From the NCBI RefSeq assembly GCF_007744255.1, contig NZ_CP036267.1, positions 5,778,001 to 5,842,000 of the forward strand: a DNA stretch of 64,000 nt. Direction: 5' to 3'. The notes beneath the pieces are model-generated. The model was not told where the DNA came from. It did no database searches and saw only the letters and a program-made list of their open reading frames with translations. Of the stretch, positions 28,939 through 38,644 are shown piece by piece. The translations under genes and the position numbers were made by a program. Numbering within the stretch: position 1 is the first letter of the stretch; each line of letters begins with the position of its first letter. The DNA is from Thalassoglobus polymorphus. Its GTDB lineage: Bacteria > Planctomycetota > Planctomycetia > Planctomycetales > Planctomycetaceae.

Positions 28939-31452
28939 ATGGACTTTCGCAAGTGCCCGGCCTGCCAAGCCTCTGTTCTTGAAGATGATGTCGATGACTG
29001 CCCATTTTGCGGGGCATCCATGTCTGGCAAGCCGAAGCCTAAGACGACCAGCCCAAAAGCACCTTCGAAAGCATCGTCGGGAACAAAAGCAACAACGGCG
29101 AAAGATCCCGGACAGAAATCATCCAAGTCGGCAACTGGAAGTGCGAAAGCAAAGCCATCTTCCAAAGCAGCAGGAGCGGCTCAGAAAAAGGATGATGACG
29201 ATCCTTTTGAAGTCGACACGTTTGCTGTCAAAAAAGCGATCAAGCTGGCTCCACGCCCAACCAAAACCCGGACGTATGAAATCATCTGTCCGATGTGTGA
29301 AACCAAGGGCTACATGCTCCCTCAGGATGCCGGGAAAGATGTGCAGTGTGCCAACCCGGAATGTCTCGTCCCTGTATTCAAATCGAAACGTCCAAAGGTC
29401 GAAGCCCCACCAGAAGAAGAGAGCGACAACAAAAAAACAATCATCATCGCAGCCGCAGCTGTCGTCTTACTCGGCGTCGGCTTTGCTGTTTTCAGCATGC
29501 TGAGCCCGAAGGATCCGGTCGTCAACAACGGAGGTTCCCAGATTCCGGATCCGAACGGACGCACCGTCGATTGTGACAACTGCCCCACTGTCGTTGACTG
29601 CGACGACTGCAAACCCGAAGAGATTTCACTATCCGAAATCAGAAGTGAGTCGCTGGGGAAAATTGAAAATGCCGTTGGCGGCAAAGGAAGCGGCAATCAA
29701 AATCCGTTCATCGGAAAACAGATGACCGCGCAAGCGTTCGCCGTTTCCGGCCAAATCGCTGAAGCTCAGAAACACCTGAAACGTTTACGAGAAGGAGGAG
29801 TCTCGACCGGATACCTTCAATTGCAGCCAGCAGCTGACATTGCCTGGGCTCAACTCAAAAAAGGTGACACCGAAGCAGCGACAACCACTGCGATGAATGC
29901 AGTCGCAGAAGCTCGCAAAGTTCCATTGAACCTGAGACGAACTCTCGGAAACGTCCGCTCCTCACTTGATGCAGCCACTTCAATCACAGCAGTTCTTGTT
30001 GCGGTTGGGAAGCAGGATGAAGCTGCGAAGTTCATCTCAGAGCAAGTCAGAGACGCGGAAGGAGACCTTGGATTTCGTGGGAAAGCCTCTGCGTTATGGA
30101 GAGCAGCGTATGACTCGCATACGTTCGATATCGGCTTGGAAGCCTCTCGCCCCTATCACCTTGTGATGCCGGAACCATTGCGAATGAGTGTCATCGAAAC
30201 GCTCGTCGCCAAAGGTCAGGAAGCCAAAGCATTCGCGGTCATCTCCACCGCACAATCAGTTTCCGGAACAGATGCCTGTCGCGCCAGCTGGGCAGGGCGA
30301 CTCGCAGAAATGAAACCGGAGACCGTCATCGAGGCCGTTTCCGGCAAAGAATCAGGCGTCTCCGCGACTGGCCTCACGCGAATGTGGGCTGCTGTTGCAT
30401 CTCATTTGAAAACCAAGAATCAGGATCAGGCCGCCCAGGTCGCATTCGATAAAGCAATCGCTGCAGCCGCGAAGATTCCTGAACCGAAACCGGAAAAGTT
30501 TCCTTCCATGAAGGAAATTTACAACTCGTCTGGAAAAGCTCATCTGGGACTCAGCAATCCTGCTGAAGAACGATCTTCGGCAATGGCATGTGCCGATATC
30601 GCCTTGGTCAGTGTTCAATTTCAAAAAATGGACCAAGCCAAAGAGTACATGGAAAAATCAATGGCTTACGCCCGAGCGACCTCACCCAGCCCCGTGAAAG
30701 CTCAAGAGGTTCTTGACGAATGCCGGAACCAAAGCTCTGTTCAAAGCCAGTTGCAAAGAACGCTCGACCTGAGTTCTTCCCAAGTCCGTGGAGCCTTTAT
30801 TCGGTACCGCAAACAGTGTCAGGATCTCAAGGCTGCAGCCGATGCTCGATTTCAGTTTCAAGTGGACTTACTTCGTGGAATTGCGAAAGCGGGACTACTT
30901 CAGGAAACCTGGGACTACGCAATCGCACGTCATGAATTGACCGACAGCATGGAACGAGAACCGTTTTTGGACAGCTCACTTCCCGGCCTGTTGATTGTGC
31001 TCGCAGAATTGGAGAACTCTCAGGATCTGAAACAGAGTATCTACGTCGCCTTTAAGGACAGGCCTGAATTCGATGCTGTCGACAGCGGAACCGGCGCGAT
31101 TCGTGTCGACTTCCAAAAGGGGAACATGCGAGCCGCAGCCGATAATCTCCGAAAGTTCTATCGGTCCAAATCGGCACACGAAGCACGTGATCGTTCAGAT
31201 ATGATCGCGCTGGAAATCATTGGGAAAATCCAACAAGAAAGATCGGTCAAAGAAACGTTCGATTTCCTGACAACACTATCTGACCCCGTTCTGCGGCAAG
31301 ATGCGTTCCTGCTCTTCGCAGCACATACCACCCAAGCTGAGTCCGCTCCTCAGCTTTGGAAAATCCTCAATACACAAAGCATTCGAGACCTTAGCGGTCT
31401 TGAACAGGGTGCGGTCTATCTTGGTTTTGTCACTGCAATTCCAGCACAGTAA
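28939..31452 (+). CDS. zinc-ribbon, single-pass membrane protein with helical-repeat exterior
   Basis: The 837-residue protein has a cytoplasmic zinc ribbon (CPAC at 6–9, CPFC at 21–24) and a low-complexity Lys/Ser/Ala/Pro linker. A second ribbon (CPMC at 117–120, CANPEC at 137–142) follows, then one membrane helix (about 166–188). A short Cys-rich stretch (C212, C215, C221, C224) comes next, then about 600 residues of alpha-helical, TPR-like repeats. I do not recognise a named family; helical repeats suggest a scaffold. The ATG at 28939 begins directly at the zinc ribbon; the frame upstream to 28858 looks non-coding. Confidence 0.8.
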   Translation: MDFRKCPACQASVLEDDVDDCPFCGASMSGKPKPKTTSPKAPSKASSGTKATTAKDPGQKSSKSATGSAKAKPSSKAAGAAQKKDDDDPFEVDTFAVKKAIKLAPRPTKTRTYEIICPMCETKGYMLPQDAGKDVQCANPECLVPVFKSKRPKVEAPPEEESDNKKTIIIAAAAVVLLGVGFAVFSMLSPKDPVVNNGGSQIPDPNGRTVDCDNCPTVVDCDDCKPEEISLSEIRSESLGKIENAVGGKGSGNQNPFIGKQMTAQAFAVSGQIAEAQKHLKRLREGGVSTGYLQLQPAADIAWAQLKKGDTEAATTTAMNAVAEARKVPLNLRRTLGNVRSSLDAATSITAVLVAVGKQDEAAKFISEQVRDAEGDLGFRGKASALWRAAYDSHTFDIGLEASRPYHLVMPEPLRMSVIETLVAKGQEAKAFAVISTAQSVSGTDACRASWAGRLAEMKPETVIEAVSGKESGVSATGLTRMWAAVASHLKTKNQDQAAQVAFDKAIAAAAKIPEPKPEKFPSMKEIYNSSGKAHLGLSNPAEERSSAMACADIALVSVQFQKMDQAKEYMEKSMAYARATSPSPVKAQEVLDECRNQSSVQSQLQRTLDLSSSQVRGAFIRYRKQCQDLKAAADARFQFQVDLLRGIAKAGLLQETWDYAIARHELTDSMEREPFLDSSLPGLLIVLAELENSQDLKQSIYVAFKDRPEFDAVDSGTGAIRVDFQKGNMRAAADNLRKFYRSKSAHEARDRSDMIALEIIGKIQQERSVKETFDFLTTLSDPVLRQDAFLLFAAHTTQAESAPQLWKILNTQSIRDLSGLEQGAVYLGFVTAIPAQ

Positions 31453-31486
31453 CACCCGCAGCGGCAGCCAACTTTCACCGTACTCC

Positions 31487-32413
31487 CTATCCCTGATTCC
31501 GGCGACTGGTTAACCGACGCCAGGCACGAAATCCGTTGTAGAAAAGTTGATCCCTCAACTCGCTTTTCCCAACTGGCCAAGGTGAAAAACCTTTGTCCCG
31601 CAAGGCTGCGTTCGTCTGGTACAAAGCTCGTCGTCGATCAAGGTCTGGAGTTCGGAAGGTGATACTAAACGAAATCGAAACAGTTTCTCCATTCTTCACC
31701 CAGTGCGGGAACGTAACGGGAAAATGCAACCCTTTTCCTGATTGAAGATCAAAGGTCCATCCGCTCTCCTGGTGCTCCGTTCGGAGTTTGAGGTTTCGCC
31801 CACGATCAGAATAAAACTGTTCCAGGTCTTTCTCACCAACGATCGACTTCTCTCGACCATCGAGCATTCTCACTTCCTTGCTGCCTTGAATCTGCAGAAG
31901 GAAGTTGTGTTCCGGATCGATATGGTACGGTGTCACTGAGCCGGGTGAGGTGATGAAGACAAATGCCTGCGGTTGCGTCATTCCCGGCGCAATTGGATCA
32001 GTATAAGGACGTAACTGATCCAGACAGACGTTCAGAAGCTCGCGATAAGCGGGGTCTTTCTCAGCGTACTTGATGACCATCCAGGATTCGCACTCTTCAA
32101 TGCGGCGAATCGTTTCGACCGGAGAAAGACCATTTCGAGGCGTCAGGCTCGGATCGATGCTCACCGGCAAATTCCCTGCATTATATTCAATGCACTCTTC
32201 CGGTAATGTCTTCGTGAGATCAATCAAACGATCAAGCTGAAACAAAGGATGTTCACACAATGCGTGGTCAATGAAAAATGGCTCACGCGAGAACTTCGTT
32301 TCGAAGTCAACCGGATTCAAGGAGAGAAGTTCTTGAGCCTCAAAAATTTCGCCTGAGGTTTCGCCCGAGGTTTCGATTGTCTGGTTCACTTGCTTTGAAG
32401 TCGTGGATGACAT
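31487..32413 (-). CDS. JmjC/cupin-like oxygenase
   Basis: The 308-residue protein has a cupin core with a probable iron-binding facial triad: His164 and Asp166 in TPYHIDPEHNFLLQIQG and His237 in FPVTFPHWVKNG. This matches JmjC-type 2-oxoglutarate/Fe(II) dioxygenases ('cupin-like' or transcription-factor-jumonji annotations). The C-terminus is basic. The ATG at 32413 follows GGAGAG on the coding strand; an upstream frame to 32494 is probably untranslated. It lies downstream of a GNAT/FemAB-like gene on the same strand, with a repeat between them. The substrate is unknown. Confidence 0.8.
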   Translation of the reverse strand: MSSTTSKQVNQTIETSGETSGEIFEAQELLSLNPVDFETKFSREPFFIDHALCEHPLFQLDRLIDLTKTLPEECIEYNAGNLPVSIDPSLTPRNGLSPVETIRRIEECESWMVIKYAEKDPAYRELLNVCLDQLRPYTDPIAPGMTQPQAFVFITSPGSVTPYHIDPEHNFLLQIQGSKEVRMLDGREKSIVGEKDLEQFYSDRGRNLKLRTEHQESGWTFDLQSGKGLHFPVTFPHWVKNGETVSISFSITFRTPDLDRRRALYQTNAALRDKGFSPWPVGKSELRDQLFYNGFRAWRRLTSRRNQG

Positions 32414-32562
32414 TTTCTCTCTCCAGAAAGATTTTTTGACTGTACAGATCGAGCTGAGGAACGGTCCGAAACCTGAATCTGGCCTCTCGAACACAAAAAG
32501 GGGCCTTACAAAACATGAGTGACATCACTGGGACGCACTTCTCAAAAAACGTCCATGCTCTC

Positions 32563-32632
32563 CCTCATGGCGAGCGGAGTATGAAGTTATGAAAGTAAAC
32601 TTCACGGGCACACGTTAGAGCAAACTGCTCTA
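32563..32632 (-). repeat. TAGAGCA palindromic element (partial copy) at the GNAT stop codon
   Basis: Read on the minus strand it begins TAGAGCAGTTTGCTCTAACG, continues GTGTGCCCGTGAAGTTTAC and ends around GCTCGCCATGAGG. The first TAG (complement of 32630–32632) is the stop codon of the upstream acetyltransferase-like gene. Confidence 0.8.
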
Positions 32633-33835
32633 ACGCTTGGGTTTACGAAAAGTTCTTTTTAGTGAACGCAACAGCGGCATTGCCCCCAGGACAATATTCG
32701 CCCACGGACGCCCCAGCGAGACCACCATATGTTCAATCGATCGACGCTCGCTCCAAAGCCGGTTGATCATTGGGTGATTTGGAACTGCACAGGAATCGAC
32801 CCACGGTGACCTTTTCGATTCGAGAAATCGCTGCATTTTGTGGAGCTGAACGAGCATCCCCGGGGAGTATTTTTTGTACTCCTGGTCAAAGGCAATTTTG
32901 TATTCAAAGCAACCTTTCTGGGAAACCAGAGTGCAGAGCATCGCCACAGGCTCTCCATCAAGGAACATACCCAGCATCTCAACACCACCCGCTCTGGTTC
33001 TGCTGGTGACGAGCTCACGAAAGAATTCTTCCTGCTGAGGATCCTGTTTTAAGGCTGAACCACCTTCTCCTTTCCAGCTTTTCAGTTCCAGTTCAAGAAA
33101 CCAATCAGCCCAGCATTCGCCGTATTCCGGATCTTCATTTGTACGAAACTCAACCTGTCCGAGGTTGTTCATTCGCCGGAGTTGACGTCGATACTCTCTG
33201 AAGTGATGGCGACCAATATTTTCGGTCAGCAACTCATCGTAATCGTGCCCCTCCGTCAGAATTGCCCGCGAATAATGGTCGTAGTGATAAGTGGTCAACA
33301 AGTTGTCGCGAATCAAGCGGTGCAGTTCCTGATGGACTCGCCCTTCCGCAAGTGTCATTGGAAGCTCTACGAGATCGACTCGCGGTTGCATCGTTCGCAG
33401 GTGTTTCAGCAACAACTTAAAAACTTGCTGTTCCGACCCACTTCGTATCAATGGGGAGGTCAGGAAGCTGAGCTTGGATTTCCAGAGGGAAAGTTCAGAC
33501 AGCCGGGCTGGTCCTCGTCCCCGGACGAATGGAAAAAAACCGATCAGCTTATCCTCAGCATCTTCCTTGATTAAGACGACTTGCCAGTCCTCTTGCGAGG
33601 CCAAATTTTTCACTGCTGCCTGAAAGAACGTCGGTTCGTAGAACGCATTACAGAACTCGGTCTGCTGAGCCAGTTCGATCCATTCACCGATCCACTGATC
33701 CATTTCTGACGGGGAGGAAAGTGTAATCGCTGTGAGCCCGCCTTCGGTTGTGAACGGGCCTGTGAATGAGGGAGCCTGAGGCTTGCCGACTTGGTGGGTC
33801 TCTTCAGTAGAGCATGCAAATTGCACTTCGGACAT
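32630..33835 (-). CDS. GNAT / FemAB-like acetyltransferase
   Basis: The 401-residue protein has the two-part fold of the BioF2-like (Acetyltransf_6) group. An N-terminal segment contains FYEPTFFQAAVKNLA. A C-terminal GNAT-like domain follows, with LELELKSWKGEGGSAL, EMLGMFLDGEPVAMLCTLV and GCFEYKIAFDQEYKKYSPG, the hallmark 'K.ayD..y..ysPG' strand. Such proteins are often in polysaccharide or cell-envelope loci and transfer acyl or aminoacyl groups. No polysaccharide genes are near. Its stop codon TAG is the end of a dispersed repeat. Confidence 0.85.
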   Translation of the reverse strand: MSEVQFACSTEETHQVGKPQAPSFTGPFTTEGGLTAITLSSPSEMDQWIGEWIELAQQTEFCNAFYEPTFFQAAVKNLASQEDWQVVLIKEDAEDKLIGFFPFVRGRGPARLSELSLWKSKLSFLTSPLIRSGSEQQVFKLLLKHLRTMQPRVDLVELPMTLAEGRVHQELHRLIRDNLLTTYHYDHYSRAILTEGHDYDELLTENIGRHHFREYRRQLRRMNNLGQVEFRTNEDPEYGECWADWFLELELKSWKGEGGSALKQDPQQEEFFRELVTSRTRAGGVEMLGMFLDGEPVAMLCTLVSQKGCFEYKIAFDQEYKKYSPGMLVQLHKMQRFLESKRSPWVDSCAVPNHPMINRLWSERRSIEHMVVSLGRPWANIVLGAMPLLRSLKRTFRKPKR

Positions 33836-34396
33836 GAATTTTCTTTTCGAGTAAGGACGTTTTCGAGGAGAACAATTGGCTTAAAACGTCTCGCTGGGGA
33901 GGCGGAAGTCCGGTCGATATTTGTCCTGATTCCTTCATAAGGTTCATTCCGAAGTCTTCTCGTTCACAATTGAATCGGGACCCACCGATACGTCGCCTCA
34001 CCCAAATTCTCTTGTGTCAATCACGCTGAGTGTCGCTCAGCAACCTTTCTATACTGGAGCAGTTTGCTCTACCGTGTGCCCGTGAAGAACGCATTTCTCT
34101 TGTAAAAATGCTGTTCACCACGAGGCAGATCCTGCAAGTTGCCAGGCTGGTTTGAAAAATGGGCAACGTCGACTTAGAAAATCAAATTTCCCGTCTTTTG
34201 TGTTGACGGTTCGAAAATATACCCTGCCCCCGCAAGAATGCTCCCGATTCCCTACAATTCCTAGCCTCTTCCTCTGTGATACAGCTCACCAGCACGACAG
34301 AACTCAAGGAACCGTTGCAATCAGACCTCAGACATGTTTGAATCAATCTGTATCCAAACCTCATCTGTCAGAGTGCACGCATTAATAGGGTTAAGT
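33836..34396. other. intergenic region with one repeat copy
   Basis: A 561-bp space between the divergent GNAT-like and sulfatase genes. It contains one repeat copy (34055–34164). No RNA gene is seen. The short frames in it have no recognisable protein features. Confidence 0.5.
34055..34164 (+). repeat. TAGAGCA palindromic element (full length, right end decayed)
   Basis: The left end is TGGAGCAGTTTGCTCTACCG. The internal blocks GTGCCCGTGAAGAACGCATT and AAAATGCTGTTCACCACGAGG are nearly identical to the copy at 44571. The right end has diverged. Confidence 0.85.
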
Positions 34397-35902
34397 ATGA
34401 AAACTCGCTTTGTTGCTCAGAGCTTCTCTCTGGCAAGCATTTTCTTGTTGCAATTTTGCATCACCGATCCTGTTGCAGCTGACCAGAAGGCCAATCAATC
34501 AACGAAACCGAATGTCCTTTTCATCGCGATTGACGATTTAAATGACTGGGAAGGCTGCATGAGCGGGCACCCACAGGCCAAAACTCCGAATATTGACCGT
34601 CTGGCTGCCCAGGGCACACTTTTCACCAATGCACATTGCCAAGCCCCACTTTGCAATTCTTCTCGAACCAGCTTGATGACCGGGTTACGCCCCACGACAA
34701 CGGGTGTGTATGCGCTTCAACCCTGGTTTCGCAAGGTCGACAAATTCAAGGACCATGTGACCCTCCCGCAGCACTTTAAAGCAGCTGGTTACAAAACACT
34801 CACAACCGGGAAGATCTACCATGGCGGCTACCCTCCCAAAAACGAGAGGCTGAAGGAGTACGACGTTTGGGGTCCGGCAGCTGGTGTCGGAGTTCGCCCC
34901 CCTGAAAAACTGGTCGAAACACCAATGGGCAATCATCCGCTCGTCGATTGGGGGACGTTTCCACACAAAGACGAAGACAAGGGAGACTGGAAGGTTGCCA
35001 GTTGGGCCGTCGATCAACTCGCTTCTCCACCGGAAGAACCGTTCTTCATGTCTGTCGGTTTCTTTCTACCGCATGTCCCATGCTACGCCACACAAAAATG
35101 GTTCGACCTTTACCCTGAAGATGAGCTCATGCTGCCGAACGTTCCGCTGGACGATCGCGCGGATGTCCCCGATTTTTCCTGGAAGTTGTACTGGTACTTG
35201 CCGGAAGTTCGCCTCTCCTGGCTGAAGGCCAATCAGCAATGGAAACCACTTGTCCGCGCCTACTTGGCTTCAGTCAGCTTTGTCGATAGCCAAGTCGGTC
35301 GCGTTCTGGATGCACTCGAAAAAAGCGGAAAGGCGGACAACACAATTATCGTCCTCTGGTCCGATCATGGTTGGCATCTGGGAGAGAAAGGGATCACCGG
35401 CAAGAACACTCTCTGGCACGAATCGACCCGCGTCCCACTCATTTTTGCCGGACCGGGAATCGAATCGGGAGCGATTTGCAAACAGCCTGCGGAACTCCTC
35501 GACATGTTCCCGACACTCATCGATTTGTGCGATCTTGCTCCTCGAAATGATCTTGAAGGGCACAGCTTGGTCCCACAACTCAAGAATGCCGACGCCCCGC
35601 GAAAGTGGCCTGCCATCACCACGCACAACGCCGGGAATCATTCTGTCGTGACGGATCAATACCGATATATCCACTACGCAGACGGTTCCGAAGAGTTGTA
35701 CGACATCCTGCATGATCCAGATGAATTCACGAACCTTGCCAACGACCCCCAGTTCCAGAAAATCAAAGCATCGCTGGCAAAACTTTATCCTCGCAATGAT
35801 GCTCCTCCCGCCCCGGGGAGTAAGTCTCGCCTTTTAACAAAAGAAGGAAATCAATGGCTTTGGGAAGGCGAGCCGATCATTGAGTCGCAGCTCATTAAGT
35901 AA
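34397..35902 (+). CDS. secreted sulfatase (iduronate-2-sulfatase-like)
   Basis: The 501-residue protein has a signal peptide (SFSLASIFLLQFCI...VAADQ). The sulfatase fold starts NVLFIAIDDLNDWEG, with metal-binding Asp46/Asp47. The formylglycine site is C86-N-S-S-R90 (CxSxR), so the Cys must be converted to formylglycine. Downstream, IIVLWSDHGWHLGEKG carries the second metal-binding DH pair. It resembles iduronate-2-sulfatase-type enzymes abundant in marine planctomycetes, which remove sulfate esters from polysaccharides. The ATG at 34397 gives the signal peptide. The next gene (unknown secreted protein) lies 153 bp downstream. Confidence 0.92.
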   Translation: MKTRFVAQSFSLASIFLLQFCITDPVAADQKANQSTKPNVLFIAIDDLNDWEGCMSGHPQAKTPNIDRLAAQGTLFTNAHCQAPLCNSSRTSLMTGLRPTTTGVYALQPWFRKVDKFKDHVTLPQHFKAAGYKTLTTGKIYHGGYPPKNERLKEYDVWGPAAGVGVRPPEKLVETPMGNHPLVDWGTFPHKDEDKGDWKVASWAVDQLASPPEEPFFMSVGFFLPHVPCYATQKWFDLYPEDELMLPNVPLDDRADVPDFSWKLYWYLPEVRLSWLKANQQWKPLVRAYLASVSFVDSQVGRVLDALEKSGKADNTIIVLWSDHGWHLGEKGITGKNTLWHESTRVPLIFAGPGIESGAICKQPAELLDMFPTLIDLCDLAPRNDLEGHSLVPQLKNADAPRKWPAITTHNAGNHSVVTDQYRYIHYADGSEELYDILHDPDEFTNLANDPQFQKIKASLAKLYPRNDAPPAPGSKSRLLTKEGNQWLWEGEPIIESQLIK

Positions 35903-36055
35903 CGCGAACAACACTTCTGATATCAAGGTGATTCGTTGGAAAGACAATCACGTTTTCAGATTCCGTTAAAGCCCATCAGCCATTGTGAAAATTTCCGACC
36001 TCCACAAAGACACTCATCTCATTTTCGAATACGCACAAGCTGTTCAGGATTTCTC

Positions 36056-36901
36056 ATGAAACCTAGCCTCGCCGTTTTATGTCTGGTGATTTGCTGCACA
36101 TCATCTCCATTGATGAGCCAGGAAACACCCCCGACACAAAAAAAAGTGACATCTCTCGACGAACTGGTTGAGATCCTCCAAGCAGAGAAGATCGAACATC
36201 AAGCCAATATTCCAGAGCAATACGTCGTGATTCCTGTGAAACGGGGAAGCTTGAACTCTGCACAAGTCATTCGGTGGGCGGCCCGCGATGGTTTTGTCCA
36301 CTTCATCCAAGTCATTCCTGTGCAGATCCCCGAAGAAAACCTGACTACTGTCGAATCGGCGATGGTTCGAATCAATCATAGCTACCCGGTCCCCGGACTC
36401 GGGATGAATCACGATAACAACACCACCTACTTCCGATTCACCGTTCCGATTCTCCCACGTGGCTTTTTGCTCGAAAGCGAAGTGAAAGAGTACTTCAGCT
36501 TTTCTGTAAACCAGGCAGTTCAACTTCTCCCAACAATTCAAGCACTTGCCAAAGGCGAAGTCGCAGCGGAAGAGGCTTTGGAATTCCATCGCAGTCGAAT
36601 CCAACAAGCTCTCGGCCCGCTCGGAGCATGGCGTCGCGAGCTTGACGGTAGTCAATGGGTCATGAAAATGACCCCCCAGGGAGAGGTGACCCTCGAGAAA
36701 GATGGCAAAATTGTCGTCGATTCGCTCGTCAATGTGAAAGATGACCAAATGACATTCGACGATGTGACCGGAGAATTAGCTGTCGAAGGAAAAGGGACAT
36801 ACAAATTCAAAATCGAAGGAAAAACGATGACATTCACCGTCGTCGAAGATGCCAGCGAAGGCCGAAAACAAGTCCTCAGTAGCGGTCCCTGGTCTCGCTG
36901 A
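36056..36901 (+). CDS. secreted protein of unknown function
   Basis: The 281-residue protein has a signal peptide (SLAVLCLVICCTSSPLMSQ). An N-terminal alpha/beta domain (residues about 30–160, with the pattern RINHSYPVPGLGMNHDNNT) vaguely resembles YbjN-like sensory domains. The C-terminal domain is beta-rich (about 190–281; QWVMKMTPQGEVTLEKDG, TYKFKIEGKTMTF), like the lipocalin-like TIGR03067 type common in planctomycetes. Both comparisons are impressions only. The ATG at 36056 was chosen over an upstream frame to 35936 that lacks features. It follows the sulfatase gene. Confidence 0.72.
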   Translation: MKPSLAVLCLVICCTSSPLMSQETPPTQKKVTSLDELVEILQAEKIEHQANIPEQYVVIPVKRGSLNSAQVIRWAARDGFVHFIQVIPVQIPEENLTTVESAMVRINHSYPVPGLGMNHDNNTTYFRFTVPILPRGFLLESEVKEYFSFSVNQAVQLLPTIQALAKGEVAAEEALEFHRSRIQQALGPLGAWRRELDGSQWVMKMTPQGEVTLEKDGKIVVDSLVNVKDDQMTFDDVTGELAVEGKGTYKFKIEGKTMTFTVVEDASEGRKQVLSSGPWSR

Positions 36902-37521
36902 CGAAATCGCCTTTCACTCGAACAGACCTGCGAGCTTGCCTCCCTCGTATCAATTTCAAAGTTCTCAGAGTTGCAGCTGATAACAAGCCTTTCGGCCTGC
37001 TGAAACCCCGGATTTTATGGGAAAAACCTTTTGATCTCTGAGAAACTGAGATTGAGGACTCTGAAGCTGTTGTTTCAAGCGTAAGCGGTTCTAAACTAGA
37101 GCAACTTTCGAATTGGTTTTCAGGTTCTGCCTCGTGGCGAACAGCATTTTTATTAGAGAAATGCGATCTTCACGGACACGACAAACATTGAAACAGCTCT
37201 GCTGAGACAATGCGCTCGCTGAGCTTGGTCGGTCTGCATCTTCGAACAAATAGAACTTTTCCCTTGAGAGCCGACCCAGAACTTAATGATGGTCTCTCAA
37301 ACACTGAAAAATAGACAACCTGAAATTCGGTTCAACTCCGAATTGAATACTTCGATCCGAGTCCAGCGGCTTCATTGGACACTTCCATTTTTAAGTGCGG
37401 CCTGTTGTGAAGCCGCATTAGATATTTAGAACCGCTAACAACACCTCTGAGATCGTTTTTGATTCACTGGGGTTTCAAGTCCACGTGCAGGTTTTGTTAG
37501 AGCTAGTTATACAGGTGAATC
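36902..37521. other. intergenic region with one repeat copy
   Basis: A 620-bp space holding one full-length repeat (37097–37203). The rest shows no open frame with protein-like features and no recognisable RNA gene. Confidence 0.5.
37097..37203 (-). repeat. TAGAGCA palindromic element (full copy, reverse orientation)
   Basis: It reads TAGAGCAACTTTCGAATTGG, then CAGGTTCTGCCTCGTGGCG, AACAGCATTTTTATTAG and TCTTCACGGACACGAC. This is the reverse complement order of the copy at 44571. Confidence 0.88.
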
Positions 37522-38589
37522 ATGTCCACTTCGGCAGATGTTGAATCCACTCTTGGAGCGTTCGTCGATCCTCAATTCGAAATTCCCCTCTCGCAGGCGA
37601 AGATGCTCAAAGGTGTCACGGTCGAAGGAGCCAAGGCAACCGTAAAAATTGAGCTCCCGACTCCAGCATATCCGAATCAGGAACAGCTGAAGGAATCGCT
37701 TCAGTCCGCTGTTCGAGAGAAACATGCAGATTTCGAACAAGTTGACGTCGAGATCACGAGCGTTGTCCGTGGGAAAGAATCCGGAGCTAAGGTCGGACTC
37801 AAAGTCAAGAACGTCATCGCCGTCGGGAGTGGAAAAGGGGGCGTTGGCAAATCGACGGTCGCTGCCAGTTTAGCCTATGGGTTAAAACATTTGGGAGCGA
37901 GCGTCGGACTGATGGACGCTGATGTCTATGGGCCGAGCGTTCCACACCTGCTCGGAGCCACCGGGCAACCCGCGATGCGTCAGATTCAAGCCCCGGATGG
38001 TCGGACAATCGAACGAATCGTTCCGATTGAAGTCGACGGCATCAAGCTGATGTCGATGGGCTTTATGGTCGGAGAAGACCAGGCGATTGTCTGGCGTGGC
38101 CCGATGCTTCACAAAGCTCTCAGCCAATTCCTCCAACAGACCGAATGGGGCGAACTGGATTATCTGGTTGTCGACATGCCACCAGGAACGGGTGATGTTG
38201 CGTTGACCCTTTCACAAATGGTTCAACTCGCCGGCGCCGTGATCGTTTGCACCCCACAAAAAATTGCATTGCTCGATGCAGGCAAAGCGATCTCGATGTT
38301 CCAGACGGTCAAAATTCCGATCCTCGGAATGGTCGAGAACATGACCGGTGATATTTTCGGACGCGGCGGAGCAAAAACCAAAGCGGAAGAAATGGGAGTC
38401 GCCTTCCTTGGAGAAATTCCGTCAGCTTCCGATGTTCGCATCAAGGGAGATGAAGGAAAAATCTCTGCTCTTGTAGACGAGGAAAGTTCTGCACGTGAAG
38501 CGATTCTTGAAATCAGCAGCAACGTTGCCATGCGGATCGCCAAAGAAATCATGAAGAATCCAACAATGCCAACGCTCGAAATTCTGTAA
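37522..38589 (+). CDS. Mrp/NBP35-family P-loop ATPase (iron–sulfur carrier)
   Basis: The 355-residue protein has an N-terminal MIP18/DUF59 domain (residues about 8–85). It is followed by the deviant P-loop GSGKGGVGKST (102–112) and the family motifs DADVYGPSVPHLLG and DYLVVDMPPGTGD. Mrp (ApbC) proteins bind and transfer iron–sulfur clusters in the cytoplasm. The C-terminal CxxC that usually coordinates the cluster is not visible: the region after VENMTGD reads IFGRGG with no Cys pair. AGGTGA precedes the ATG. It ends convergent with purU. Confidence 0.93.
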   Translation: MSTSADVESTLGAFVDPQFEIPLSQAKMLKGVTVEGAKATVKIELPTPAYPNQEQLKESLQSAVREKHADFEQVDVEITSVVRGKESGAKVGLKVKNVIAVGSGKGGVGKSTVAASLAYGLKHLGASVGLMDADVYGPSVPHLLGATGQPAMRQIQAPDGRTIERIVPIEVDGIKLMSMGFMVGEDQAIVWRGPMLHKALSQFLQQTEWGELDYLVVDMPPGTGDVALTLSQMVQLAGAVIVCTPQKIALLDAGKAISMFQTVKIPILGMVENMTGDIFGRGGAKTKAEEMGVAFLGEIPSASDVRIKGDEGKISALVDEESSAREAILEISSNVAMRIAKEIMKNPTMPTLEIL

Positions 38590-38599
38590 CGTGGCGGAC

Positions 38600-38623
38600 T
38601 TTTCACAGGCAACTCTGTGAAAG
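38600..38623. terminator. bidirectional terminator-like hairpin between mrp and purU
   Basis: TTTCACAG (38601–38608) and CTGTGAAA (38615–38622) form a perfect 8-bp stem with a 6-base loop. It sits in the 55-bp space between two convergent genes. There is no strong T-run, so function as a terminator is tentative. Confidence 0.45.
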
Positions 38624-38644
38624 CCCTCACTTCAGAGTCTCCAT

